DNA of 64,000 nt, taken from contig NZ_JAHSTW010000004.1 in assembly GCF_019145195.1 (NCBI RefSeq), positions 124,001-188,000 on the forward strand. The letters run 5' to 3'. The notes under the pieces are model-generated. The model was not told the DNA's origin. It saw nothing but the letters and a program-made list of their open reading frames with translations, and made no database searches. Of this stretch, positions 18,408 through 27,082 are shown in pieces. Positions within the stretch are counted from its first letter, which is position 1. Each line of letters begins with the position of its first letter. Origin of the DNA: Pseudomonas siliginis (GTDB lineage Bacteria; Pseudomonadota; Gammaproteobacteria; Pseudomonadales; Pseudomonadaceae). The translations under genes were made by a program, and so were the position numbers.

Positions 18408-18489
18408 GGTGTATCTCCTTGTCTCGTTCCCGGTACGTTCCGGATGAGTTCAGATTACGCAGATCAAGGTCAGCGGCGGTCAGCGCAGC

Positions 18490-18505
18490 GTAAAGCTTCG
18501 GTAAA
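18490..18505 (-). promoter_or_regulatory. Candidate CpxR box upstream of the spy-like gene
   Basis: Two GTAAA half-sites on the plus strand (18490-18494 and 18501-18505) are separated by 6 bases, close to the GTAAA-N5-GTAAA CpxR consensus. The site sits 83-98 bases upstream of the spy-like start codon, a usual position for CpxR activation. Confidence 0.6.
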
Positions 18506-18671
18506 GACGCTTCGTGCCCGGCCTTACACATATCCAGTGCAGGAGGTGCTGAAGGCTGCGATCTTTTGGATAATGCACGGGCCCAGGCTGTGATCCTCAT
18601 TTAGACGACATTGTCGCTCAGCGAAAGAACAACGGCTGCGTGCCTTAACAAAGCGAATACCGAGCTTCCCT

Positions 18672-19145
18672 ATGACTAATAAAACGTTTACCAGGCAACT
18701 CGGCCCATGGCTGATGGCAGCTTTATCGGTCAATGCGATTTTTTTGGCATTCCTGATTTTTGATCAGGGTTCGCAGGGGCACGATAAGAAGATGATCAAA
18801 ACTAAAGAACCGTTGCTGATCGAGGGTCCAAACGGCGACGAGAATTACTACGTGCTGCCGCAGGGTACTACGCTATATCACGATAAAAGCTTTCCTGAAG
18901 GGCATGATCGTTATGTGGTGTATCTCAACCATAAGGGTACGATTGCCCACGAAGAAGTACCGATGAAGCCTGAGTACGGCGGTTCTTTCATTGATCCGCT
19001 CTGGCTGGCAAATGTTGATGCGAATACTTTGCAAGAAATTTTCAAGCGTTTTCCACTTTCCAAAAAAGACATTGCCGCTGCCATTAAGGCCAACGAGATA
19101 ACCAAGGACGATTTGGCCGACATTATTCGTTCGATGCCCGATTAA
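18672..19145 (+). CDS. Hypothetical membrane-anchored protein, AT-richer insert
   Basis: 157 residues, no family recognised. One N-terminal hydrophobic segment (about 10-31, LMAALSVNAIFLAFLIF) suggests a signal anchor. The rest is soluble, with a beta-rich part (PNGDENYYVLPQGTTLYHDKSF) and a helical C-terminus (LSKKDIAAAIKANEITKDDL). Codon use is visibly less GC-rich than its neighbours. It is transcribed against the flanking Cpx-type genes and lies between near-identical 15-base repeats (18551-18565 and 19162-19176, gaaggc[t/a]gcgatctt). These features suggest later insertion between regulator and chaperone genes. An immunity or stress function would be a guess. Confidence 0.7.
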   Translation: MTNKTFTRQLGPWLMAALSVNAIFLAFLIFDQGSQGHDKKMIKTKEPLLIEGPNGDENYYVLPQGTTLYHDKSFPEGHDRYVVYLNHKGTIAHEEVPMKPEYGGSFIDPLWLANVDANTLQEIFKRFPLSKKDIAAAIKANEITKDDLADIIRSMPD

Positions 19146-19272
19146 CCGGTTAAGAGGCACCGAAGGCAGCGATCTTCAGGCTGTGGTACGCGAAACTTCC
19201 CAGGCCGCATTCCTTTGCTGCGCGTGGGAACGATCAGACACCACAGATCCAAAGCCAACCACCCGCTCCTAA

Positions 19273-19592
19273 CCACTCAACAATGAGCGTTAGCTCGAGT
19301 GCCCTTGATCTTGCCTAACCGGCGACATCGGAAGGCTGAGTGGAGGGATTGATCCGGGCGTGGGAGCGTAGCGACCGTCTGGCGCAGCCAGACACAGCGG
19401 AAGTAGGTGCAGCGAAGCAAACCGGAGCCGCTGCGCCCGGATCGATCCCGCAGCGAAGGAACCCGAGCCTGCGAGGGCCGAACGTAGGAGCAAGCCTTTT
19501 GGGTTACCTTTTTGGCGTTTGAAAAAGGTGACCCGCTGTAAGAGCGGAACCTTAAGTAGCCGTTACCGCAGCAACGGATATACACGCAAAAA
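19273..19592 (+). repeat. 320-bp intergenic repeat, copy 1
   Basis: This stretch recurs in inverted orientation at 50411-50727. The central 200 bases are nearly identical, and the similarity runs from ccactcaacaatgagc at one end to gcaacggatatacac at the other, with a more diverged part near 19540-19570. A 60-codon frame (19340-19522) is open in both copies, but I treat it as non-genic. There is no transposase or terminal inverted repeat. It fills most of the 500-base gap between the hypothetical gene and the regulator gene; nothing else is seen there. Confidence 0.85.
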
Positions 19593-19647
19593 ACCCGACC
19601 AAACAAACACCATCGCCAGCCGGCCCGCACAGGATAAGTGCGCTGGT

Positions 19648-20325
19648 TCAGAGGCTGTAGTAGTAACCACGGCTACGCAGAGCAACGATGCGTGGGCGGC
19701 CGTCGGGGTGGGGGCCGATTTTTTTGCGCAGGTTGCTGACGTGCATGTCGAGGCTGCGGTCGTACAGGGTCAGCTTGCGGCCGAGGGCCAGTTGCGCCAG
19801 TTCCTGTTTGTCCAGCGGCTCGCCGGGCTGCTTGAGCAGGGCTTCGAGCAGGCGGCTTTCGGAGACGGTCAGGGTCAGTTCTTTTTCGTCGATGCTGACC
19901 ACGCCGCGCACCGGGCTGAAACTCAGATCACCCAGCTCAAGTTGCGTTGACACAGCGGCGGGATGGCTGCGGCGCAACACGGCGCGCAGGCGCGCGGTCA
20001 GTTCGCGGGGGTCGCAGGGTTTGGCCAGATAATCGTCGGCGCCCAGTTCGAGGCCGAGGATGCGGTCCAGCGGTTCGCCACGCGCTGACAGCATCAGCAC
20101 CGGCAGGTCGGCGTGGTCGTTGCGCAATTGCTTGAGCAGTTCCAGACCGCTGCCGTCGGGCAGCATCACGTCCAGCACTACCGCCGCCGGGGCGGTTTCG
20201 GCCAACGCCTTGCGGGCGCTCTGGCCGTCGTGGCAGGCGCGCACCTGGAAGCCTTCCTGGCTCAACCAGCTACTCAGGAGTTCGCACAACTCCTGGTCAT
20301 CATCAATCAATAACAGCTCGCTCAT
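19648..20325 (-). CDS. cpxR: CpxR-like OmpR family response regulator
   Basis: 225 residues. The receiver domain has acidic pocket DDDQ (about 8-11), phosphoacceptor Asp in VVLDVMLPDGSG (about 53), LSARGE and the Lys of GADDYLAKPCDPREL (about 102). The OmpR-type winged helix follows (VSESRLLEALLKQPGEPLDKQEL, then DRSLDMHVSNLRKKIGPHPDGRPRIVALRSRGYYYSL). It lies 7 bases after the small coiled-coil gene on the same strand and is probably co-transcribed with it. Its likely partner kinase is at 16438-17778. Confidence 0.88.
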   Translation of the reverse strand: MSELLLIDDDQELCELLSSWLSQEGFQVRACHDGQSARKALAETAPAAVVLDVMLPDGSGLELLKQLRNDHADLPVLMLSARGEPLDRILGLELGADDYLAKPCDPRELTARLRAVLRRSHPAAVSTQLELGDLSFSPVRGVVSIDEKELTLTVSESRLLEALLKQPGEPLDKQELAQLALGRKLTLYDRSLDMHVSNLRKKIGPHPDGRPRIVALRSRGYYYSL

Positions 20326-20332
20326 GACTCAC

Positions 20333-20743
20333 TCAATTTAGCCATTGCCGACGTTTTCGGCTTGCACCACTGGCAAAGATACCGCAGAGCAGCGCCAATA
20401 GCGCTACCCCGGCGCCAGTGACGAACCACTGCTGTTGATCGGTCAGCAAACGCGGCAGCGGGCTGGCCTGGGCTTCCTTGAGTTGCAGCTTCAGACGCTG
20501 GTTCTCCTGGCGCAGCCGGGCGAGCTGGGCGCTTTCGCGAGTGTTGTCGGCATTTTGCAGTTGTTTGTTCAGTTCTTCGCGCTGCTGCTCACTGGCCTTG
20601 AGCCGCTGTTGCAGCTCGGTGATCTGGCTGCCGGCGCTCAATGACAATGGCGTCGAGCTGCCGCCTTCGGTGGTTTCCTCACCATGGGCGGGGGCCATGA
20701 TCGACAACGTGAGCAACATCAGACACAACGGACCCTTGCGCAT
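20333..20743 (-). CDS. Small secreted/membrane coiled-coil protein
   Basis: 136 residues from MRKGPLCLMLLTLS. A signal peptide ends near APAHGEE (about 22). A coiled coil follows at about 40-90 (ITELQQRLKASEQQREELNKQ, then RLRQENQRLKLQLKE), then a single C-terminal transmembrane helix (about 108-126, VTGAGVALLALLCGIFA) and a short basic tail. This layout resembles the YgiM/TIGR04211 type of SH3-coiled-coil membrane proteins, but without the SH3 part. Homologues are often mislabelled as initiation factor 2 fragments. Its close coupling to cpxR suggests an envelope role. Confidence 0.75.
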   Translation of the reverse strand: MRKGPLCLMLLTLSIMAPAHGEETTEGGSSTPLSLSAGSQITELQQRLKASEQQREELNKQLQNADNTRESAQLARLRQENQRLKLQLKEAQASPLPRLLTDQQQWFVTGAGVALLALLCGIFASGASRKRRQWLN

Positions 20744-20891
20744 CGCGACACCTGTTTCCAAATGGATATTGGGCAGGTTGTCGGCAGGCAAACGAGAATA
20801 ATGAGCGATTGAGATGGGTGAGAAGCGAGAAGGTTCAGTGCGCAGGACGTGATGTTGGTGGCTGACAAATAATTCGTGGCTGATGAATATT

Positions 20892-21041
20892 CTGTGGCGA
20901 GGGGATTTAGCGAAACGTCGCACCGCCCCGTTGGGCTGCGTAGCAGTCCTGAAATGGGAGCATGCGGTGTGTCAGACACACCGCGTTGGATGGGTATTGG
21001 GGCGGCTTCGCCACCCAGCGGGGATGAATCCCCTCGCCACA
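20892..21041. repeat. Long imperfect inverted repeat (gtggcgaggggattt type)
   Basis: The outer arms gtggcgaggggattta and gggatgaatcccctcgccac bracket degenerate inner arms (ggtgtgtcagacacaccgc forms a further hairpin). The same family recurs at 33293-33430 and 37886-38003. It fills the 327-base gap between the coiled-coil gene and yciI. Confidence 0.8.
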
Positions 21042-21070
21042 TAAAACCCGTCGGCATTTCAATAGCGGGA

Positions 21071-21370
21071 TTACGGCAGGACTTGCTTGAACGGCTTGAC
21101 GATCACATTGGCGTAGACGCCGGCGGCAATGTACGGATCGGCATCGGCCCAGGCCTGGGCGGCGCTGAGGGAGTCGAACTCGGCGACGATCAGGCTGCCG
21201 GTGAAACCCGCTGCGCCCGGATCATTGCTGTCGACGGCCGGGTGCGGGCCGGCCAGCACGATGCGGCCTTCGCCCTTGAGCGCTTGCAGGCGTTCCAGAT
21301 GCGCCGGTCGCGCGGACAGGCGAGCTTCCAGCGAGTTGGCAACGTCGGTGGCAATGATGGCGTAGAGCAT
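21071..21370 (-). CDS. yciI: YciI family protein
   Basis: 99 residues from [13 protein letters not shown], the usual YciI start. Conserved features: [24 protein letters not shown] with the His/Asp pair of this ferredoxin-like fold, and [25 protein letters not shown]. The family is a dimeric alpha-beta barrel, proposed as enzymes, of unknown substrate. It sits 1 base downstream of yciB on the same strand, so the two are co-transcribed, as in many gammaproteobacteria. Confidence 0.92.
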   Translation of the reverse strand: MLYAIIATDVANSLEARLSARPAHLERLQALKGEGRIVLAGPHPAVDSNDPGAAGFTGSLIVAEFDSLSAAQAWADADPYIAAGVYANVIVKPFKQVLP

Positions 21371-21371
21371 G

Positions 21372-21968
21372 TCAGTCCTCGGTTTTTGGCGTTGTGGTAT
21401 CGGTGTCATGCAGATGGCGCGACAGGTAAACGCCCTGTGCGACCAGGAACAGTACGGTCATGCCCAGGCTGCCGAACACCTTGAAGTCGACCCAGATGCT
21501 CTGGAAGGTGAAGGCGACGAACAGGTTGGCCGCGCCGCAAAACAGGAAGAAGCCGATCCAGGCGATGTTCAGGCGCGTCCAGACCGGATCTGGCAGGGTC
21601 AGCGCGTGGCCCATGATGCGTTTGATCAGCAGGCGATCGCCGATGAAGTGGCTACCGATGAACGCCGCAGCGAACAGCCAGTTGACCACCGGCGCTTTCC
21701 ATTTCAGGAAGGTTTCGCTGTGGAAGGCCAGCGTCAGGCTGCCGAACACCAGACAGGCGATCAGCGTCAGCCACTGGCTCTTTTCCAGCTTGCGCTGCTT
21801 GATGAACAGCGCGCCGTACACCACCAGGGAGCTGATGATCAGCATCGCCGTGGCGCTGTAGATACCGCCTACGGTCACTTGCTGGCCGGCAATGTCGACG
21901 ACCCGTGGATCAAGTTTGTAAACGATGAAGAACAGCAGAAGCGGGATGAAATCGATGAATTGTTTCAC
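21372..21968 (-). CDS. yciB: Septation protein A homologue YciB (inner membrane)
   Basis: 198 residues from a GTG start giving [22 protein letters not shown], the canonical YciB N-terminus; an upstream extension of 13 codons is not used. There are five or six membrane helices. Conserved blocks are [19 protein letters not shown] and [20 protein letters not shown]. YciB (IspZ) affects cell envelope and division-site integrity. It is the first gene of the yciB-yciI unit and is divergent from the PHP-domain gene. Confidence 0.93.
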   Translation of the reverse strand: MKQFIDFIPLLLFFIVYKLDPRVVDIAGQQVTVGGIYSATAMLIISSLVVYGALFIKQRKLEKSQWLTLIACLVFGSLTLAFHSETFLKWKAPVVNWLFAAAFIGSHFIGDRLLIKRIMGHALTLPDPVWTRLNIAWIGFFLFCGAANLFVAFTFQSIWVDFKVFGSLGMTVLFLVAQGVYLSRHLHDTDTTTPKTED

Positions 21969-22055
21969 AGTGAGAGCCAGAAGCTGGATGTGGCGGCATA
22001 ATAACAAACATATGGGCGCGCGATAGCGCCAGCTGATTTGAGGTTACAACTCCCC

Positions 22056-22919
22056 GTGAATGTTGATTTGCACTGCCACAGCACGGCCTCCGATGGCGCC
22101 CTGGCGCCTGCGGTTCTGGTTGCGCGAGCGTTCGAAAACGGCGTGCGAGTCCTGGCGTTGACCGACCACGACACTCTTGAGGGGCTCGCCGAGGCGCGTA
22201 CTGCCGCCACCGAGTTAGGCATGCAACTGGTCAACGGCGTCGAATTGTCCTGCACCTGGGGCGGGGCGACCATTCATGTGCTGGGCTACGGCTTCGACGT
22301 CAACGCCGCGCCGTTGGTCGAAGCGATCGCGAAATTGCACGATGGCCGCTGGCTGCGGTCGGAAGAAATAAGCCGCAAGCTCGCTCTCAAGGGCATGCCC
22401 GGTGCCCTCGACGGCGCCCGGCAGATCCAGCAGGAGCTGGGCGACAGCGGCAACGCGCCGGCCCGGCCGCATTTCGCTGACTGGATGGTGCGTGAAGGTT
22501 ATGTAAAGGATCGCGCCGAGGCGTTTCGCAAATGGCTCGGCGCCGGCAAGCTCGGCGACGTCAAGCTGCACTGGCCGACCCTGGAAGACACCGTCGCCAC
22601 CCTGCGCGCCGCCGGTGCCTGGGTCAGCCTGGCGCATCCATGGCACTACGATTTCACCCGTAGCAAGCGCCGAAAGCTGATTGCCGACTATATTCAAGCA
22701 GGCGGGCATGCTATCGAGGTGGTCAATGGCCATCAGCCCGCAGAACAGGTGGGCAGCCTGGCGATCCTTGCCCGTGAGTTCGGTCTGCTGGTCAGCGCCG
22801 GCAGTGACTTCCATGGCCCTGGCGGCTGGTCCGAGATCGGCCAGTACCGGCCGGTTCCCGAGGACCTTCCACCCCTGTGGTGTCGGTTCAAACATGACAC
22901 AGATATTGCCGCCGTCTGA
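22056..22919 (+). CDS. rnm: PHP-domain 5'-3' exoribonuclease RNase AM (YciV/TrpH) family
   Basis: 287 residues from GTG 22056. PHP-domain metal motifs: VDLHCHSTASDG (about 3-14), ALTDHDTLEGL (about 37-47), GVELSC, WVSLAHPWHY, EVVNGHQ and SAGSDFHGPG (about 250-260). The E. coli homologue trims 5' ends of 23S and other RNAs and hydrolyses 3',5'-bisphosphonucleotides. A TTG at 22038 would add 6 residues; GTG is chosen because the family begins close to the first metal motif. It is followed by yciO with a 13-base gap. Confidence 0.88.
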   Translation: MNVDLHCHSTASDGALAPAVLVARAFENGVRVLALTDHDTLEGLAEARTAATELGMQLVNGVELSCTWGGATIHVLGYGFDVNAAPLVEAIAKLHDGRWLRSEEISRKLALKGMPGALDGARQIQQELGDSGNAPARPHFADWMVREGYVKDRAEAFRKWLGAGKLGDVKLHWPTLEDTVATLRAAGAWVSLAHPWHYDFTRSKRRKLIADYIQAGGHAIEVVNGHQPAEQVGSLAILAREFGLLVSAGSDFHGPGGWSEIGQYRPVPEDLPPLWCRFKHDTDIAAV

Positions 22920-22932
22920 ACAGGTAGAGAAT

Positions 22933-23562
22933 GTGAGTCAATTTTTCCAGATACATCCGGAAAACCCGCAAGCGCGCCTGATCAAACAGGCGGTCGAGAT
23001 CATCCGCAAAGGCGGGGTGGTGATTTATCCCACGGACTCGTCCTACGCCATTGGTTGCCAGATCGGCGACAAGACTGCCATCGAGCGTGTGCGACGGCTG
23101 CGTCAGCTCGATGAAAAGCACAACTTCGCGCTGATCTGCAGCGACCTGTCGCAACTGGGCAATTACGCCAAGATCGACACCGGCACCTTCCGCATTCTCA
23201 AGGCGCACCTGCCGGGGCCTTACACCTTTATTCTCAATGCCACCCGCGAAGTGCCGCGCCTGTTGCTGCATCCGAAGAAGCGCACCATCGGCCTGCGCGT
23301 GCCGAGCCATCCGATTGCGCTGGCGCTGCTGGCCGAACTCGGCGAGCCGCTGATGAGCGTGACGCTGATCATGCCCGGCGATGAAGACCCACTCACCGAT
23401 CCCTACGAAATGCGCCAGTTGCTCGAGCACCAGGTCGATCTGATCATCGACGGCGGCTTTGGCGGCATCAAAGCCTCGACGGTGATTGACCTGACCGGCG
23501 ACGACCCGGAAGTGGTCCGCGTCGGTTGCGGCGATCCGACGCCGTTCATGGTCGAGGCCTGA
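22933..23562 (+). CDS. yciO: YciO, L-threonylcarbamoyladenylate synthase-like (Sua5/YciO/YrdC) protein
   Basis: 209 residues from GTG 22933 (MSQFFQIHPENPQ), preceded by AGGTAGAGA. YrdC-fold motifs: GGVVIYPTDSSYAIGCQIGD (about 32-51), KRTIGLRVPSHPIALALL and GGFGGIKASTVIDLTGDDPEVVRVG near the end. The YrdC relatives make the threonylcarbamoyl-AMP for tRNA t6A; YciO itself is a weak or accessory member. The stop TGA is directly followed by the scpA ATG, suggesting coupled translation. Confidence 0.92.
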   Translation: MSQFFQIHPENPQARLIKQAVEIIRKGGVVIYPTDSSYAIGCQIGDKTAIERVRRLRQLDEKHNFALICSDLSQLGNYAKIDTGTFRILKAHLPGPYTFILNATREVPRLLLHPKKRTIGLRVPSHPIALALLAELGEPLMSVTLIMPGDEDPLTDPYEMRQLLEHQVDLIIDGGFGGIKASTVIDLTGDDPEVVRVGCGDPTPFMVEA

Positions 23563-24384
23563 ATGTCCGCAGTGGAAACCGTGGTCGATCCCCAGGCTGG
23601 CGCCCAGCAGGAACTGCCGTTCGCGATGGTCTATGGTCAGGCGGTCATGGAAATGCCGCTGGACCTGTACATCCCGCCGGATGCGCTGGAAGTCTTTCTT
23701 GAGGCCTTCGAAGGCCCGCTCGACCTGCTGCTGTACCTGATTCGCAAACAGAACATCAATATCCTCGACATTCCGGTGGCGGAAATCACTCGCCAGTACA
23801 TGGGCTACGTCGAGTTGATGCAATCGGTGCGTCTGGAGCTGGCCGCCGAATATCTGGTGATGGCGGCGATGCTTGCCGAGATCAAATCGCGCATGCTTCT
23901 GCCGCGCGCCGAAACCGTTGAAGATGAAGAAGACGACCCGCGCGCTGAACTGATCCGCCGCTTGCAGGAATACGAGCGCTTCAAGGCTGCCGCTGAAGGC
24001 ATCGACGGTCTGAGCCGGGTCGGCCGCGATGTGATCGTGCCCAAGCTCGACGCCCCGGAAGCGCGGGCGCGCAAGCTGTTGCCCGACGTCGCGCTGGAAG
24101 AGATTCTGATGTGCATGGCCGACGTCCTGCGCCGTGGCGACATGTTCGAAAGCCACCAGGTCAGCCGTGAAGCGCTGTCCACCCGCGAGCGCATGAGCGA
24201 TGTGCTGGAACGGCTCAAGGGCGGCGGCTTCGTGCCGTTTGTCGAGCTGTTCACCGCCGAAGAAGGCCGCCTGGGTGTGGTGGTGACCTTCATGGCGATC
24301 CTTGAACTGGTCAAGGAATCCTTGGTCGAGCTGGTGCAGAATGAGCCGTTCGCCGCGATCCACGTGCGAGCCCGAGCCGAATAA
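23563..24384 (+). CDS. scpA: Segregation and condensation protein A
   Basis: 273 residues. The kleisin of a Smc-ScpA-ScpB type complex in chromosome condensation. Diagnostic: LEAFEGPLDLLLYLIRKQNINILDIPVAEITRQYM (about 46-80), EYLVMAAMLAEIKSRMLLPR (about 102-121), and the C-terminal winged helix (RLGVVVTFMAILELVKESLVEL). The N-terminal 30 residues are a Pseudomonas-type extension; a start at the Met of MEMPLDLYIPP is also possible. It is directly followed by scpB. Confidence 0.95.
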   Translation: MSAVETVVDPQAGAQQELPFAMVYGQAVMEMPLDLYIPPDALEVFLEAFEGPLDLLLYLIRKQNINILDIPVAEITRQYMGYVELMQSVRLELAAEYLVMAAMLAEIKSRMLLPRAETVEDEEDDPRAELIRRLQEYERFKAAAEGIDGLSRVGRDVIVPKLDAPEARARKLLPDVALEEILMCMADVLRRGDMFESHQVSREALSTRERMSDVLERLKGGGFVPFVELFTAEEGRLGVVVTFMAILELVKESLVELVQNEPFAAIHVRARAE

Positions 24385-24395
24385 CGAGTCCCTGT

Positions 24396-25361
24396 ATGAA
24401 CCTGACTGAACCCCGCGAGCTGGCGTCCCTGCTTGAAGCCTTTCTGTTGGCCTCGGGAAAGCCGCAATCCCTTGAGCGCCTGTATGAACTGTTTGAAGAA
24501 GGCGAGCGGCCCGAGCCGGCGGTCTTCAAGAAAGCCCTGACCCTGCTCGGCAAGTCCTGCGAGGGCCGCGCCTTCGAGCTCAAGGAAGTCTCGTCGGGCT
24601 ATCGCTTGCAGATCCGCGAGAAGTTCTCGCCGTGGGTCGGCCGTCTCTGGGAAGAACGCCCGCAGCGCTATTCCCGTGCGTTGCTGGAGACCATCGCGCT
24701 GATCGCCTATCGCCAGCCGATCACCCGTGGCGAGATCGAAGACGTGCGTGGCGTGGCGGTCAACAGCAACATCGTCAAGACCTTGCTCGAGCGTGAGTGG
24801 ATCCGCGTCGTCGGCTATCGCGACGTGCCGGGCAAACCGGCGATGTTCGCCACGACCAAGGCGTTTCTCGACCACTTCAACCTGAAAAACCTTGAAGACC
24901 TGCCGCCGCTGGCCGAACTGCGCGAGATGGAAGCCGAACCGGTGCTCGACTTCGATGACGCGCCGGTGCCGCAGAGTCTGCAGGAACTGGCCGACGCCAG
25001 CGCCGAGCCGGAGGAGGAGAAGGAAGAAACCAGTTTCCATTCCCTGCTGCTGGAGCTGGACAGCATGGAAGAGGGCATCAAAACCGATTTCGACGATTTG
25101 CTGCGCGATGCGGTGGATGGCGAAGCGCCGGTGCCCGAGCCTGAGATTATCGAGCCGGTTGTTGAAGCTGAAGTTGAACTTGAAGCGGCGCCTGACGCCG
25201 AACCGGAAGAGGACGTCCTGGGTGTCGCCGAGGCCCGCGAGAAACTCCTGGCCGCTGTCGCCGCCCTCGAACAGCCTGAACCAGACCTCAGCGAAGAAGA
25301 AGCCGAAGCCCGCGCACTGGCCGAGGCGATCGAAGCCGAACGGCGCGAGTTCCACGATTGA
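24396..25361 (+). CDS. scpB: Segregation and condensation protein B
   Basis: 321 residues. Two winged helices of ScpB occupy about 1-180: ASLLEAFLLASGKPQSLERLYELF and RYSRALLETIALIAYRQPITRGEIEDVRGVAVNSNIVKTLLEREWIRVVGYRDVPGKPAMF. The C-terminal 140 residues are a very acidic Glu/Pro/Ala-rich tail, making the protein longer than the roughly 200 residues of Firmicutes ScpB. It forms the scpAB unit with the preceding gene, 11 bases apart. Confidence 0.95.
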   Translation: MNLTEPRELASLLEAFLLASGKPQSLERLYELFEEGERPEPAVFKKALTLLGKSCEGRAFELKEVSSGYRLQIREKFSPWVGRLWEERPQRYSRALLETIALIAYRQPITRGEIEDVRGVAVNSNIVKTLLEREWIRVVGYRDVPGKPAMFATTKAFLDHFNLKNLEDLPPLAELREMEAEPVLDFDDAPVPQSLQELADASAEPEEEKEETSFHSLLLELDSMEEGIKTDFDDLLRDAVDGEAPVPEPEIIEPVVEAEVELEAAPDAEPEEDVLGVAEAREKLLAAVAALEQPEPDLSEEEAEARALAEAIEAERREFHD

Positions 25362-25372
25362 TCCGGATCCTT

Positions 25373-25459
25373 GTGGGAGCGGGCTTGCCCGCGATTGCGG
25401 TGGGTCAGATCCAATGATGTTGACTGACACTCCGCTATCGCGGGCAAGCCCGCTCCCAC
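25373..25459. repeat. REP doublet, gcgggcttgcccgc type
   Basis: Inverted pair of gtgggagcgggcttgcccgcga units between scpB and the DUF1289 gene. It is a variant family of the REP unit, with the palindrome gcgggc/gcccgc. Confidence 0.9.
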
Positions 25460-25487
25460 AGGGTTTGATGTGTTTCTGGAGAGGATG

Positions 25488-25679
25488 ATGAGCTCAACCA
25501 AAGACCCCTGCATCAGCCTCTGCAAATTCTCCGACGACATCTGCCTGGGTTGCGGTCGCAGCAAGCGCGAGATCAAGGCCTGGAAGAAGCTCGACAAGGA
25601 CGACAAACGCACGGTGCTGGCCGAAGCCGCGCTGCGCCTGATCAAACTCGGTGGTGCCGGTCGGCGGAAAAAGAAATAA
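25488..25679 (+). CDS. DUF1289 small cysteine protein
   Basis: 63 residues. The DUF1289 pattern is complete: PCISLCKFSDDICLGCGRSKREI (CxxxC and CxxC cysteines) followed by W and a basic tail (GGAGRRKKK). The cysteines are likely to bind a metal. Function is unknown. The second ATG of an ATGATG pair is chosen, 6 bases after GGAG. Confidence 0.88.
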   Translation: MSSTKDPCISLCKFSDDICLGCGRSKREIKAWKKLDKDDKRTVLAEAALRLIKLGGAGRRKKK

Positions 25680-25821
25680 CCGGCAATCGATCAGCTAGTC
25701 TCTGATGCGCGACGGCGCACATCCGCGTATGATTCGCGACCCTCCGCCGATCCCTTCGGCCTGGACCCAGTTTTCAATACTTCAGGCGCCGCCTGAACAG
25801 ACCACACCGGGAGGTGCCCAG

Positions 25822-27042
25822 ATGAGTGACATCAATCAGAAAGACGACCAGGAAATCGGCCCAGCAGGCGAAAAGCTGCAGAAAGTCCTCGCCCGTATCG
25901 GCGTCGGCTCGCGCCGTGACGTGGAATCCTGGATCAGCCAGGGCCGGATCAAGGTCAATGGCAAAGACGCCACCCTCGGCCTGCGCGTCGACATGCACGA
26001 CGCCATTACCATCGATGGCAAAGTGATCAAGCGCGAAGAGGCCGCCGAATCGGTGCGCCGCGTGATCATGTACAACAAGCCCGACGGCGAAATCTGCACC
26101 CGTGACGACCCGGAAGGCCGTCCGACCGTGTTCGACAAGCTGCCGCGTCCGAAAGAAGGCCGCTGGATCAACATCGGCCGTCTCGACATCAACACCACCG
26201 GTCTGCTGATGTTCACCACCGACGGTGAGCTGGCCAACCGTCTGATGCACCCGTCCTACGAGATGGACCGCGAGTACGCCGTGCGTGTACGCGGTGAAGT
26301 CGACGACGAGATGATCGAACGCCTCAAGGCTGGCGTGGTGCTGGAAGACGGTCCGGCGCGTTTCACCGACATTCAACAGGCGCCGGGCGGTGAAGGTTTC
26401 AACCACTGGTACCACTGCGTGGTCATGGAAGGGCGCAACCGTGAAGTGCGTCGTCTGTGGGAATCTCAAGGTCTGGTGGTCAGCCGTCTGAAGCGTGTGC
26501 GTTTCGGTCCGGTGTTCCTCAACTCCGACCTGCCGATGGGCCGCTGGCGCGAAATGAGCCAGTACGAAGTCGACGTGCTCAGCGCCGAAGTGGGCCTGAC
26601 GCCGGTGGCAATGCCGCAGCTGAACGCCAAGAGCAAGGACAAGCTCGAACGCATGCAGCGCAAATCGTCGCGGCCGATGGCCAAGACCGAGCGCGTGCGC
26701 ACCCTGCGTCCAGCCGCCGGCGCGCCGACCGCACCGCGCCCGAGCCGTGAGCCGCAGATCGAAGGCGAGCGTCCAGGTCGCAAGCCAGTCGCCCGTGACG
26801 GCGAGCGCGCACCGCGTCCGGCCAATGGCCGTACCGAGCGTGGCGAAGGTCGTGCACCGGCCGGTCGCGGTACGCCAGTGGCGGATCGTCCAGCCGACAC
26901 CACCAACAAGCGCCCGGCCAAACCGGCGCCGAAGCGTCCGGGGATCAAACTGGTCGACGGCGACAAGCCCTCCGGCAAGCGTCGCGGCGCACCGGCCGGT
27001 TCCGGTCAGCGCCCGGGTTTCGGACGCAAGAAGCCGGAATGA
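25822..27042 (+). CDS. rluB: 23S rRNA pseudouridine(2605) synthase RluB
   Basis: 406 residues from MSDINQKDDQE, preceded by GGGAGG. An S4 RNA-binding domain comes first (EKLQKVLARIGVGSRRDVESWISQGRIKVNG, about 18-48). The RsuA-type catalytic domain follows with the Asp in GRLDINTTGLLMFTTDGELANRLMHPSY (about 120-147), then EGRNREVRRLWESQGL. The last 130 residues are a long Arg/Pro/Ala/Lys-rich disordered tail, longer than E. coli RluB (291) and typical of pseudomonads. A strong terminator follows. Confidence 0.96.
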   Translation: MSDINQKDDQEIGPAGEKLQKVLARIGVGSRRDVESWISQGRIKVNGKDATLGLRVDMHDAITIDGKVIKREEAAESVRRVIMYNKPDGEICTRDDPEGRPTVFDKLPRPKEGRWINIGRLDINTTGLLMFTTDGELANRLMHPSYEMDREYAVRVRGEVDDEMIERLKAGVVLEDGPARFTDIQQAPGGEGFNHWYHCVVMEGRNREVRRLWESQGLVVSRLKRVRFGPVFLNSDLPMGRWREMSQYEVDVLSAEVGLTPVAMPQLNAKSKDKLERMQRKSSRPMAKTERVRTLRPAAGAPTAPRPSREPQIEGERPGRKPVARDGERAPRPANGRTERGEGRAPAGRGTPVADRPADTTNKRPAKPAPKRPGIKLVDGDKPSGKRRGAPAGSGQRPGFGRKKPE

Positions 27043-27082
27043 GGCAGCTGTGAGTTACTAGCTGCAAGCTGTAAGTTGAAGC

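Noticed and set aside
16438..20325. Idea that the regulator at 19648 and kinase at 16438 belong to different systems
   Set aside because: Same strand, Spy-like gene in between, CpxR-type box and the known regulator/chaperone/kinase order of the P. aeruginosa Cpx locus favour one system despite the insert, though pairing is not proven.
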